This document shows positions 7,833 to 16,403 of a stretch of DNA of 33,944 nt, piece after piece. Each line of letters begins with the position of its first letter. Positions within the stretch are counted from its first letter, which is position 1. A program made the position numbers and the translations under genes. This DNA comes from Deltaproteobacteria bacterium (GTDB taxonomy: Bacteria; Desulfobacterota; Deferrisomatia; Deferrisomatales; BM512), in contig PKTT01000018.1 of NCBI GenBank assembly GCA_002869015.1, positions 1 through 33,944 on the forward strand, written 5' to 3'. The notes beneath the pieces were generated by a model. The model searched no databases and was not told the DNA's origin. It was given only the letters and a program-made list of their open reading frames with translations.

Positions 7833-8621
7833 CTAGATATCCACGACCCTGCCGGGCACGGACTGCCTCGCAACGAGGAGAAGCACATCCTCCTCAGCGC
7901 CCTCAAGGGTGAGGGCCGTGTGCGCTTCGCCAAAAGCGACGGCTGGTTCGTTGTTGGTTTCAGAGAGGTGTCCGAGGACCACCCCTTTAAGGTTCGGATT
8001 TACAAGTTTTCTAAGAAGCTTCGAGGCATCCTCGTTGGAGAGGTGGCCTAGCGCTGAGGCTATCCTGCGTTTTAGAAAATAGGGGTAGGGCCCCTTCCTC
8101 AACATCTCCTCGTCGTGGTTGGATTCCAGATAGAGCAAATCACAACCCTCTAATGCGCGCTCCACAATTTCATTTACGCAACCAAGGTCGGTGGCGAAGC
8201 CTATGGCTGCAAGGCCGTTCCTGATGCGAAAGCCCACGGAAGCATGCGCGTCATGGGATGTTTTGAAGGAGGAGAACTCCATCCCATCAATAGCGAATGC
8301 GCTGCCTGGCTCAAACTCCTCGACCTTTACGCGGTTTAATGTCCTCTCTCCATAGCTGGCAGCGATTGCTGCTGGAACTCCGGAGGGCGCATATAGCTTT
8401 ACACCATAGCGCCTTGCCCACACACCTGCGCCGTGGCAATGGTCTCGGTGGTCATGGGTAAGGACTAGCGCGCCTATGCTTTTGGGGTCTATGCCCGAAG
8501 CGCCCAGCCGCTCTTCCAACTCTCTGCCGGAGAGCCCTGCGTCAATCAAGACGCCGAACCCTTCGGAGGCCACATAAATGGCGTTACCCTTGCTTCCGCT
8601 TGCCAGCGCACAAAACTTCAG
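7833..8621 (-). CDS. MBL-fold metallohydrolase, YycJ/WalJ type, probable CTG start
   Basis: 262 residues from the chosen start. The family opening (M)KFCALASGSKGNA is followed by the metal-binding motif THDHRDHCHG at about 55-64 and further conserved residues at ATDLG, NHDEE and LGHLSE. YycJ/WalJ-type proteins are soluble metal-dependent hydrolases, thought to be exonuclease-like, with a role linked to cell-wall control in Bacillus; the function here is not proven. The frame is open upstream to a TTG at 8690, but that codon has no ribosome binding site. A CTG at 8621, seven bases after GGAGG and exactly at the family N terminus, is the better start. It follows the fatty-acyl-AMP ligase gene. 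Confidence 0.8.
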   Translation of the reverse strand: MKFCALASGSKGNAIYVASEGFGVLIDAGLSGRELEERLGASGIDPKSIGALVLTHDHRDHCHGAGVWARRYGVKLYAPSGVPAAIAASYGERTLNRVKVEEFEPGSAFAIDGMEFSSFKTSHDAHASVGFRIRNGLAAIGFATDLGCVNEIVERALEGCDLLYLESNHDEEMLRKGPYPYFLKRRIASALGHLSNEDASKLLRKLVNPNLKGVVLGHLSETNNEPAVAFGEAHTALTLEGAEEDVLLLVARQSVPGRVVDI

Positions 8622-8702
8622 GGGAGTTCCTCCAGAGAAAGGTCTTTCACTACGAGCCCGAATAATAGCTGACGAGGCGCGGCGGTTCAAGGTTGGTGAG
8701 CG

Positions 8703-10454
8703 TTATTTACCGCCCTTTTTATCATATGCGCCAAAGAGCGCCCTCAAAGCGCCAAAAAGCGAACTGACGAAGCCGCTTTTGGATAGGCCTCCACCAACCC
8801 CCAGGCGCCCCTCAAGATACCATTGGCGAGCCTTGTAGCGCTGTAATTTTCCGGAGGATGTTTTAGGGATTGACCGGGGAGCGATAACTTCTACGCGGTC
8901 GGGCCTGAGCCCGGTAACTTCGCTGACCATCGCGCTCACCTCGGCGGCGAGCTCCTCCCGGTGGGATACGGCCTCTACTATCACGACGATCTCCTCTTCG
9001 CCCCCTTCGCCGTAAATGGAGAATGCCACTATGCCGCCCTGCCTTACGCCATCCACTTGGGAAGCCGCAAGCTCAATGTCCTCTGCGAAATAATTCCTGC
9101 CCCCCTTTATAAGGAGGTCTTTAATTCGCCCGCATATAAAATATTCACCGCCCATGGTGAATCCGAGGTCGCCCGTATGGAGGCCATCCTCCTTTATCGC
9201 CCTCTTTGTCTCCTCGTCATTTCTCCAATAGCCGCGCATAACGGAGGGGCCATTTACCACCAGCTCGCCCTGATGACCAGGGGGCAGCTGGCCCCCATCA
9301 CGGCCCACTATCTTGACCGTAACTCCCTCTATCGGTTTTCCAACGCTTACGATTTTTCTCGACTTCTTACCCTTTGCAGGCTCGGTAACCACACCCTCTA
9401 TATAGAGCTTCTCTGCATCAACTTCAGCTATAACAGGCGGCTTTCCAAGCTCAGAGAATGTCACCGCGAGGGTATTTTCAGCCAGTCCGTAAGCTGGGAA
9501 AAATGCACCCGGATCAAATCCGAATGGGGCGAAACGTTCCTTAAAGAGAGAGACTGTGACCTCGGAGATGGGCTCCGCGCCACATAGCGCAACACGCCAT
9601 TTCGATAAATCCAGCCCCGATATCTCGCTCTCACGCACCTTGCGTGAAATAAGTGAATAGGCAAAATTCGGCGCGGCGGATATCGTTCCGCCACTATTTG
9701 AGATCATCCTGAGCCAGCGGGAGGGGCGGCGAAGAAAATCTATTGGGGAGAGGGCTACAAGCTCCACCCCCCAATAGAGGGCCCCCAGCATGTTGCCGAT
9801 AAGACCCATGTCATGATAGAGGGGGAGCCAGCTGACCGCTTTATCTTCCTCCCTAACGTCTAGAGCCCTGCCCATTGCGCGGATGTTGGCGAGGAGATTC
9901 CCATGCGTGATAACCGCGCCCTTCTGAGTCCCAGTCGCACCGGATGTGTATTGAATTAAAGCTATCTGGTCCCCATCGACAGCCGGCAGCGCTTCAGGAA
10001 TCTCCTTACCCACCTCAGAGGGGACAATTACTGATACTGCTTCGGGGGCAAAACCCAAAAATGGGCGTATCTTCCTGTCCGTGACTATAAACCGGGCGGT
10101 GGAGTTATCAACAATGGTGGTCAAGTTTCGCCGGTAGTCCCCCAGCCTGTCCATCCTTACGGGCGGATAGAGTGGGACGGGGATGCCTCCGGAGAGGAGC
10201 ACGCCTAAATAGGACTCATAGAAGGGCACTCCGGTGGGAAGGATAATGAGCACCCTCGCGCCGCTAGATATTCCCCTTTTTAAAAGCTCGCCTGCCCATT
10301 TCAGCGCGCCCTCGTAGAGCTCTCCATAGGTAAGGGTCCGATAAACTTTGTCGCGGTAATAGAGGGTGAGCCATAACGTATCAGTGTCCTTCAACGCCCG
10401 TGCGGTTAGGACCTCGTTAAGGCTTTTGGCAGCTAAATAACTGTCAGCCTTCAT
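8703..10454 (-). CDS. Fatty-acyl-AMP ligase (FAAL-like adenylating enzyme)
   Basis: 583 residues, ANL superfamily. Such enzymes adenylate a fatty acid with ATP and pass it on, usually to an acyl carrier protein rather than CoA. The phosphate loop TSGATGTQKG is at 170-179, the A5-like YGLAENTLAVT at 322-332, the hinge region YFICGRIKDLLIKGGRNYF at 438-456, and the C-terminal lysine motif PKTSSGKLQRY at 530-540 (K537). The segment GGIPVPLYPP at 89-98 and an insertion at about 340-370 are typical of FAALs as opposed to acyl-CoA synthetases. A glycine-rich link and a short amphipathic tail (about 553-578) end the protein. It overlaps the acyltransferase gene by 11 bases; no carrier protein gene is in the window. 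Confidence 0.85.
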   Translation of the reverse strand: MKADSYLAAKSLNEVLTARALKDTDTLWLTLYYRDKVYRTLTYGELYEGALKWAGELLKRGISSGARVLIILPTGVPFYESYLGVLLSGGIPVPLYPPVRMDRLGDYRRNLTTIVDNSTARFIVTDRKIRPFLGFAPEAVSVIVPSEVGKEIPEALPAVDGDQIALIQYTSGATGTQKGAVITHGNLLANIRAMGRALDVREEDKAVSWLPLYHDMGLIGNMLGALYWGVELVALSPIDFLRRPSRWLRMISNSGGTISAAPNFAYSLISRKVRESEISGLDLSKWRVALCGAEPISEVTVSLFKERFAPFGFDPGAFFPAYGLAENTLAVTFSELGKPPVIAEVDAEKLYIEGVVTEPAKGKKSRKIVSVGKPIEGVTVKIVGRDGGQLPPGHQGELVVNGPSVMRGYWRNDEETKRAIKEDGLHTGDLGFTMGGEYFICGRIKDLLIKGGRNYFAEDIELAASQVDGVRQGGIVAFSIYGEGGEEEIVVIVEAVSHREELAAEVSAMVSEVTGLRPDRVEVIAPRSIPKTSSGKLQRYKARQWYLEGRLGVGGGLSKSGFVSSLFGALRALFGAYDKKGGK

Positions 10455-11202
10455 TTATGATCCTTCTTCTGGCTTCAACCAATTCGCTTACTGCGTGGTG
10501 CGCCCTTGTGGCAAGGTTTTTTCGCGTTTGAGCCGGGTCATGCGGGATCGGCTCCCCAAAGGCGACCTCAACCACAATATCACCATCCTCGGGGAATAGA
10601 TTATGGCGCATATGCTCGACGACAGAGCCCTCCTCCCAGTGCCAGGCGCTACGGCTCGCGTTACCTCCATATATAAGGGCGGCGGGCACAACAGGTGCTC
10701 CCGCCTCTACAGCTGCCTGAAAAAACATCGTCCTGAAAAGCTGAACTGTCACACCATCACCGAGGATGCCCCCCTCGGCAAAGAGGTGTACTCGCTCCCC
10801 CGAAGTTAGCCGTTTTACTATCGGACTCATCGCGGAGTGTGAGTTCTTAAAGGATTCACGCTCTACAAATATCGTACTGCCAATCCTTGCCGCAAAGCCT
10901 ATAAAGGGCCATTTATCAACCTCAGCCTTGGCAAGAAATGAACCGGGAGCTACCGATCCGATCACTATGGGGTCAAAAAAGCTGACGTGGTTGAAGGCGA
11001 CTAGTGACCCCTTTTTGGGCATAGGGCCTGAGAAGTGAACTTTTATATCAAAGATAGCAAGCAGGACTTTGCCCCAGTATTTCATCGCAAAGTCCCGCCC
11101 ACCAAGCCATGAGACCACCCTTAGGGGTGGGAGGAGAAGGAGGAGCAGGGTGACGCCGAAAAACCATCGAATCCTTTTAAATAGTTTGTAAAACAACTTC
11201 AC
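10444..11202 (-). CDS. PlsC-family lysophospholipid acyltransferase
   Basis: 252 residues. A hydrophobic segment at about 13-31 should anchor it in the inner membrane. The catalytic HX4D motif is NHVSFFD (H72, D77), the second block includes IFVERES, and the third is FAEGGILGD instead of the usual FPEGT. These enzymes acylate lysophosphatidate or a similar acceptor. The start is GTG at 11202, overlapping the stop of the stress protein gene as GTGA. Because it is translationally coupled to both the stress protein and the fatty-acyl-AMP ligase, it may use fatty acids activated by the ligase, in a recycling or special-lipid pathway. Its acceptor cannot be told from sequence; it could be the main PlsC of the cell. 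Confidence 0.85.
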   Translation of the reverse strand: MKLFYKLFKRIRWFFGVTLLLLLLPPLRVVSWLGGRDFAMKYWGKVLLAIFDIKVHFSGPMPKKGSLVAFNHVSFFDPIVIGSVAPGSFLAKAEVDKWPFIGFAARIGSTIFVERESFKNSHSAMSPIVKRLTSGERVHLFAEGGILGDGVTVQLFRTMFFQAAVEAGAPVVPAALIYGGNASRSAWHWEEGSVVEHMRHNLFPEDGDIVVEVAFGEPIPHDPAQTRKNLATRAHHAVSELVEARRRIINEG

Positions 11203-12056
11203 CGCTCTTTTTTTAAAGCGCGAGGGGGGGAGAGGAGCACATCGCAGTGGGCCTTATGGGCGGACTCCTTCGCTACGGAGCCCAGAAGAAGGTGACGTAG
11301 CCGCCCACCAGAGTGCATACCCACCGCCAACAGGTCTGCATTTGCCCGCTTTGCCTCTTCAAGGAGGGCCTCTCTAGGGTCTCCCGCAACTACTACAGAA
11401 TGGAAATTTGGCAAACCCTCTTGTTCAGCCCAGCGTCTTAAGAGCTTCTCCCGTAAGCCGATAACCTCTTTAACTTCCTGGGGGTTATGCTTAAAAGCGC
11501 CTGTCGGGATTATATTCACTAAGGTAAATGATGCGCCGGGTGCTGACAGAGCCAAGGCTGGCTCCAACTCTGCACGTTCCAGGTTTGACAGGTCAACCGC
11601 AATTACGACCCTATTATAGCTTTCGGCGGGTGAATTTCTTGCAATCACTACGGGGGCGGTGCTGCCGCGCAGTACTTTTCCAAGCGTGGCGGCCAGGCTA
11701 CGCCCGGGGTGGGGGGCGCCCATAAAAAGTAGTGAATTCGGGGAGGAGTTAAGCTCGGCAAGCACATGCTCCGATGCGGAGCCTTCAAGGAGCTTCTCAA
11801 TAAATTGCTCACCGGGGGCGAAGGCTTTTTTTAAAAGCTCGTCAAAAGCCTCCCTGGTTTCTCGCCGGGCATCCTCGACCCAGCCCCTAAGGATTGGGAG
11901 GAGCAGGCGCTCATCCTCTTCGCCATACTCCTCCATCACATGAAGAACTGTAAGTTCGCCGCCGCACCTTTTGGCGCAAGCCTTCGCAGCGGCAATGACC
12001 ACGGTTGAGATCATCGATAGGTCAACAGCCGCTACGATTCGCTTAAAACCGGCCAT
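11199..12056 (-). CDS. Universal stress protein, tandem UspA domains
   Basis: 285 residues made of two UspA folds, about 5-143 and 150-281. Each ends with a nucleotide-binding glycine signature: GAPHPGRSLAATLGKVLRGS in the first and GMHSGGRLRHLLLGSVAKES in the second, both of the G-x2-G-x9-G-S/T form, so ATP binding is likely in both halves. The start ATG has GGAGG five bases upstream. Its stop overlaps the GTG of the acyltransferase gene. Stress proteins of this type are cytosolic signalling or protective proteins; a role in membrane-lipid adjustment is suggested only by the neighbours. The gene follows purC by 31 bases. Confidence 0.9.
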   Translation of the reverse strand: MAGFKRIVAAVDLSMISTVVIAAAKACAKRCGGELTVLHVMEEYGEEDERLLLPILRGWVEDARRETREAFDELLKKAFAPGEQFIEKLLEGSASEHVLAELNSSPNSLLFMGAPHPGRSLAATLGKVLRGSTAPVVIARNSPAESYNRVVIAVDLSNLERAELEPALALSAPGASFTLVNIIPTGAFKHNPQEVKEVIGLREKLLRRWAEQEGLPNFHSVVVAGDPREALLEEAKRANADLLAVGMHSGGRLRHLLLGSVAKESAHKAHCDVLLSPPRALKKER

Positions 12057-12087
12057 CTATTCCTCCAAGGGGTGGGCCGGGAAGGTG

Positions 12088-12969
12088 TCAGGCCTTGAGG
12101 ATTTCTACTATCTCCGCATACCTTCGCGCCGCCTCCCGCGCAACCTCGGGGGGCAGCTCCGGCCCCGGATCACTCTTATCCCAGTCGAGGGATTCAAGGT
12201 AATTTCTTATATACTGCTTGTCTAGAGACTCCTGGACTTCACCGGCCTTATAGGTTTCAGCTCTCCAGAAGCGTGATGAATCAGGGGTCATAAGCTCATC
12301 AATGATGATCAGCTCTCCATCAAGCAGGCCGAACTCCATCTTGGTGTCCGCTATAATTATACCCCTGCCGGCGGCATATTCCGAACCCCTGAGGTAAACG
12401 GCCAGAGCGACCTCCCTGACCCTCTCAGCCAGTTCAGGGCCAAGGAGCTTTACGGTCTCCTCAAAGGAGATATTCTCGTCATGCTCACCGATTTCAGCCT
12501 TAGTCGAGGGGGTATAGATAGGCTCTGGAAGTTTCTGCGATTCCAGCAAACCCTCAGGCAGCGGCAGGGAGCAAACGGTGCCTGACTTTTTGTACTCTTT
12601 CCATCCCGAGCCTGAGATATACCCGCGGATAATGCACTCCACCGGTAGCGGCTTTGCCTTCTTGACCAACATCGAGCGCCCGGCCAGCTCTTTAGAGTAC
12701 TTTCTGGCCACTTCAGGGTACTGGTCCGGGTCAGCCGTTATGACATGGTTTGGTACTATATCAGCCGTCTTCTCAAACCAGAAGAGGGAGAGGTTGTTAA
12801 GCACCTTACCTTTATCCGGTATTGGTGTTGGCAAGATCACATCAAAAGCGCTCAACCTGTCCGTAGTTACAATGAGCAGGGAGTCCCCAAGGTCATAGAT
12901 ATCCCGCACCTTGCCGCGATTAACCAGCTTAAGATCGGGAAATTCCGTTTCAAATATTGTTTTTGACAT
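12088..12969 (-). CDS. purC: SAICAR synthetase
   Basis: 293 residues from ATG at 12969. Joins aspartate to CAIR with ATP in purine synthesis. The family signature [16 protein letters not shown] and the later IADTKMEFG are both present, as is the N-terminal NRGKVRDIY glycine-rich segment. The frame is open to a GTG at 12984, but that codon lies within the GTGAGGAG that serves as ribosome binding site seven bases before the ATG, so the ATG is preferred. The protein is longer than the roughly 240-residue Bacillus form and resembles the group of about 290-300 residues. It is 18 bases after greA and is the first of the pur genes in transcription order. Confidence 0.95.
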   Translation of the reverse strand: MSKTIFETEFPDLKLVNRGKVRDIYDLGDSLLIVTTDRLSAFDVILPTPIPDKGKVLNNLSLFWFEKTADIVPNHVITADPDQYPEVARKYSKELAGRSMLVKKAKPLPVECIIRGYISGSGWKEYKKSGTVCSLPLPEGLLESQKLPEPIYTPSTKAEIGEHDENISFEETVKLLGPELAERVREVALAVYLRGSEYAAGRGIIIADTKMEFGLLDGELIIIDELMTPDSSRFWRAETYKAGEVQESLDKQYIRNYLESLDWDKSDPGPELPPEVAREAARRYAEIVEILKA

Positions 12970-12987
12970 AGCGCCGCTCCTCACAAA

Positions 12988-13455
12988 TTAACTTATCTCA
13001 AGGATTTCATATTCTTTTGTTTTGCCTGGCGCCTCAACGACAATATCATCGTCAAGCCCTTTTCCAATGAGCGCGCGGGCGATTGGGGAGGTCACCGAGA
13101 TAAGGCCCTTGTTTATATCGGCCTCGAAGGGACCGACTATCCTGTAGGTCTTCACCTCATCCGTATCAAGGTCTTCGAGCTTGACGGTGCTGCCGAAGAT
13201 CACTCGGGTCTTGGGTCCGGGTGGGCAATCAATGATCTCCGAGGAGGCAAGATTATTTTCAATATCCCTAATTTTCGCCTCTATGATCCCCTGCTTTTCG
13301 CGGGCAGCATGGTACTCTGCATTCTCGGAGAGGTCCCCATGTGACCGCGCCTCTTTGATCTCAAGGATGACCGCAGGGCGCTCAACACGCTTTAAACGGT
13401 CAAGCTCATCGCGAAAACGCTGAAAACCCTCGCGTGTTACAGGAATTCTATCCAT
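12988..13455 (-). CDS. greA: Transcript cleavage/elongation factor GreA
   Basis: 155 residues, standard GreA length. The N-terminal coiled coil (about 8-75) carries the acidic tip D41 and E44 in HGDLSENAEY, which reaches the RNA polymerase active site and triggers cleavage of backtracked RNA. The C-terminal FKBP-like domain ends with SPIARALIGKG and KTKEYEILEI. The ATG start is preceded by GAGGAAG. It lies 30 bases after the TatD-radical SAM gene and just before purC, so it seems to belong to the same long transcription unit. Confidence 0.95.
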   Translation of the reverse strand: MDRIPVTREGFQRFRDELDRLKRVERPAVILEIKEARSHGDLSENAEYHAAREKQGIIEAKIRDIENNLASSEIIDCPPGPKTRVIFGSTVKLEDLDTDEVKTYRIVGPFEADINKGLISVTSPIARALIGKGLDDDIVVEAPGKTKEYEILEIS

Positions 13456-13485
13456 CTTGAATCTTCCTCTTTAATTTGTAGCGAT

Positions 13486-14865
13486 TCACCCGACCTCATT
13501 GAATGGGCGTCGCCTGAAGTTCACATTTAACTTCCCGGCCACCCGCTCGCAAGCTTCAACATCCAGGTCGGGCAGCTCGACCGCCGTAGCTGTAACGGTC
13601 TCTATATTTTCGGCAGCCTTTTTAAGAAAATCAAGGAGCGCCGGGTATGCACCCTCCACCTGAGGGCGGCAAATTTTTTCATAGGTTGTGGCGTCAGGGG
13701 CATTTAGGCTTACGGATATCTCATCTATAAGCCCCGCCAACTCATAGGTAACATCCCGGCCATGCACCAGATTCGCCAATCCATCGGTATTAACCCGCAC
13801 TGATTTGGCCCCTCGCGCCTTTAGCTCTCTTGCAATTGTCTTAACCTCTTCGATTCTCAAGAGAGATTCGCCAAAACCGCAGAAAACCACCTCATCGAAA
13901 GCCGCGGCCCCACCCTCGTCCTCAACAGCCTTCAAAACTTCCTCAACAGAGGGCTCTTTTGAGAGGGTCAGGTCGTGGCCCTTAACCTCCGAAGATATAT
14001 TCTTAGCGCAGAATACGCAGCGGTTTGTGCATCTGCCGGTTATATTCAGGTAGAGAGAATTTCTGATGCGATAGGCGAGCTTGACGCCCTCCTCCACCTC
14101 ACCGATTCCAAAGAGCTCCTTCGCTCCTCGGGTAGTTATCCTCCCCACATCGTCCAGTGACAGCCCCTTTAGCTCGGCGACCTTAGCCGCCGTATGGACA
14201 ATATATGCCGGCTCATTTCGCTTACCCCGGAATGGCTGGGGGGTGAGAAAGGGGCAATCTGTCTCAAGCAGGCAACGCTCAAGGGGCACACCTTTCACCA
14301 CCTCCTGAAGCATTGTATTCTTCGGGTAAGTTACGGTACCCGGAATGGAGATGAAAAAGCCTAGCTTTATAACCTCCTTGGCGTAGGCGAGGTCACCTGA
14401 AAAACAGTGTACCACACCCCTTAAACCTCCCGAGGCCAGCTCTCTCAGCACCGCCAGCGTCTCCTCGTGGGCGTCGCGGTCATGCACTATCAACGGCAGG
14501 TCCAGGTCGCGAGCCATCGCCGCCTGCATCTTGAACCATTTGCGCTGAAGGGGCGCCGGTGAGTGGTTCCTGAAAAAATCGAGGCCCGTCTCACCCCACG
14601 CAACCACCTCTGGCTCAAGGGCGAGGAGGGCAAGCTCATCCAGCGTCTTCTGGTCAAGGCTCTCAGTATCGTGGGGGTGTACTCCGACAGAGCAGTAAAC
14701 GTCTGCTTCCCGTTTAGCCAGCTCATAGGCCCGCCTGGAGTCCTCTCCGTCTATCCCAACTGTAATGAAAGCGCCCACCCCTTCGGCGCGCGCTCTCTTA
14801 AGGACGTTATCCGTATCTTCCACGAGCCCCCTGTAGGTCAGGTGCGCGTGGGTATCGACTATCAC
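13486..14865 (-). CDS. TatD-family metal-dependent hydrolase fused to a radical SAM domain
   Basis: 459 residues in two parts. Residues 1-255 are a TatD deoxyribonuclease-like TIM barrel with the expected metal ligands H6 and H8 (DTHAHL), E92 (GETGLDF), H128 (VHDRD), H153 (HCFSG) and D203 (ETDCPFL). Residues about 265-459 are a short radical SAM domain with the cluster motif CTNRCVFC (C279, C283, C286). It resembles the TatD-linked radical SAM proteins known as a family, normally encoded next to tatD and here joined to it. The substrate of the radical SAM part is unknown. The start is GTG at 14865, overlapping the metG stop as GTGA, with GAGG four bases upstream. The setting downstream of tmk, holB, ricT and metG matches the conserved Bacillus-like order. 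Confidence 0.9.
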   Translation of the reverse strand: MIVDTHAHLTYRGLVEDTDNVLKRARAEGVGAFITVGIDGEDSRRAYELAKREADVYCSVGVHPHDTESLDQKTLDELALLALEPEVVAWGETGLDFFRNHSPAPLQRKWFKMQAAMARDLDLPLIVHDRDAHEETLAVLRELASGGLRGVVHCFSGDLAYAKEVIKLGFFISIPGTVTYPKNTMLQEVVKGVPLERCLLETDCPFLTPQPFRGKRNEPAYIVHTAAKVAELKGLSLDDVGRITTRGAKELFGIGEVEEGVKLAYRIRNSLYLNITGRCTNRCVFCAKNISSEVKGHDLTLSKEPSVEEVLKAVEDEGGAAAFDEVVFCGFGESLLRIEEVKTIARELKARGAKSVRVNTDGLANLVHGRDVTYELAGLIDEISVSLNAPDATTYEKICRPQVEGAYPALLDFLKKAAENIETVTATAVELPDLDVEACERVAGKLNVNFRRRPFNEVG

Positions 14866-16403
14866 TTTGCCTCAATCCTCGGGAACAGCGGCTCACCCCT
14901 CGTAGTCTCAACGCCGCCTCTCAGACCTCCCCACTCCTCGATATCACCAAAGCGCCCCTCTGCGGCGGGCTTCTCAACACCGAGGCGGCTCCATATCTCG
15001 GCACCGGTGCCTGGCATGAAGGGATAGACAAGGAGCCCGATGGCGCGCAGCGCTTCAAGCATGTTGTAAAGAACTTTGTCCAGCTCATCAGCTTTATCTT
15101 CGTCCTTGGCAAGCGCCCAGGGGCCTGTAGTATCAACGTATTTATTAACAAGCCTGACAAAGGTCCAGATAGTAACAAGCGCCTTGTGAACGGCTTGGTC
15201 GTCGACGCACTTTCTCGTCTCTGCCAGTGTAACCTTAAGCGCCTCCCGAAGCTCCACATCTTCAGGGTTATCGCCAAAGCCGGAGACCTTTGGAACAACG
15301 CCGTCCCTGTACTTCTTAACCATCGAAAGTACACGAGAGACAAGGTTGCCAAGGTCGTTTGCAAGGTCGGAGTTTATCCTATGCACAAGCGCTTCACGCG
15401 AGAAGTCTCCATCGAGACCGAAGGGAACTTCGCGCATGACGAAGTAGCGGATCTGGTCTATCCCGTACTCCTCGGCCATAGCTCCTGGGTCCACGACGTT
15501 GCCCAGTGACTTGGACATCTTCTTGCCCTCTACAGTCCACCAGCCGTGCGCAAAGACGCGCTTGGGCAGGGGAATACCCGCGCTCATAAGGAAGGTGGGC
15601 CAATAGACGGTGTGAAAGCGCAGGATATCCTTCCCTACGACATGTACGTCAGCGGGCCAGAATTTTTTAAAGAGGCCCTCCTCATCGGGGAAGCCGACGC
15701 CGGTAATGTAGTTGGTCAGCGCGTCAAACCAGACATAGATGACGTGGGTGTCGTCTCCTGGAACGGGAATGCCCCAGTTGAAGGTTGTGCGCGATATGGA
15801 AAGATCGCGGAGACCTTCTCGCACGAAGGAGATAACCTCATTCCTGCGGCTCACCGGCTGGATGAAATCCGGGTTCTCCTCAATATGTTTTAGCAGGTGT
15901 TCGCCATACTTCGACATACGAAAGAAGTAGCTCGGCTCCGAGAGCTTCTGGGTTGCTCTGCCGCAGTCCGGGCAAGTGCCTTCAATAAGCTGGGTCTCTG
16001 TCCAGAAAGCCTCGCATGGGGTGCAGTACCAATCTTCGTAAGCGCCGAGGTAGATATCACCATTGTCGTTTACACGGTTGAAGATCGCCTCAACCGACTT
16101 TTTGTGGGCCTCCTCGGTGGTACGAATAAAGCGGTCGTACTCAACGTCAAGCTTCTCCCAAAGCTCCTTGAACCTGTTGACCACCCTGTTCGCCAGGTCT
16201 ATAGGCTTTTCACCTCTCTCCTCAGCGGACTTCTCAACCTTCTGGCCGTGCTCATCGGTGCCAGTGAGAAAAAAAACATCATAGCCATCTGCCCGCTTGA
16301 AGCGTGCGAGGGAGTCGCAGACGATTGTCGTATAGGCATGGCCTATGTGCGGCACGTCGTTGACGTAATAGATGGGTGTAGTTATGTAAAATGTCTTATC
16401 CAT
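14862..16403 (-). CDS. metG: Methionyl-tRNA synthetase
   Basis: 513 residues. Charges tRNA-Met with methionine. The class I signatures are clear: HIGH at 19-22 and KMSKS at 295-299. Four cysteines in the connective insertion, C127/C130 (CTPC) and C144/C147 (CPDC), should bind one zinc. The protein ends after the anticodon-binding helical domain and lacks the C-terminal Trbp111-like dimerisation domain found in longer forms. The start ATG overlaps the 3' end of ricT by eight bases, and the 3' end overlaps the TatD-radical SAM gene by four. Confidence 0.96.
   Translation of the reverse strand: MDKTFYITTPIYYVNDVPHIGHAYTTIVCDSLARFKRADGYDVFFLTGTDEHGQKVEKSAEERGEKPIDLANRVVNRFKELWEKLDVEYDRFIRTTEEAHKKSVEAIFNRVNDNGDIYLGAYEDWYCTPCEAFWTETQLIEGTCPDCGRATQKLSEPSYFFRMSKYGEHLLKHIEENPDFIQPVSRRNEVISFVREGLRDLSISRTTFNWGIPVPGDDTHVIYVWFDALTNYITGVGFPDEEGLFKKFWPADVHVVGKDILRFHTVYWPTFLMSAGIPLPKRVFAHGWWTVEGKKMSKSLGNVVDPGAMAEEYGIDQIRYFVMREVPFGLDGDFSREALVHRINSDLANDLGNLVSRVLSMVKKYRDGVVPKVSGFGDNPEDVELREALKVTLAETRKCVDDQAVHKALVTIWTFVRLVNKYVDTTGPWALAKDEDKADELDKVLYNMLEALRAIGLLVYPFMPGTGAEIWSRLGVEKPAAEGRFGDIEEWGGLRGGVETTRGEPLFPRIEAK

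Noticed and set aside
13456-13510. Promoter for greA (TTCAAT, 17 bases, TACAAA on the minus strand)
   Set aside because: The -35 matches at only three of six positions and lies in the end of the TatD-radical SAM gene.
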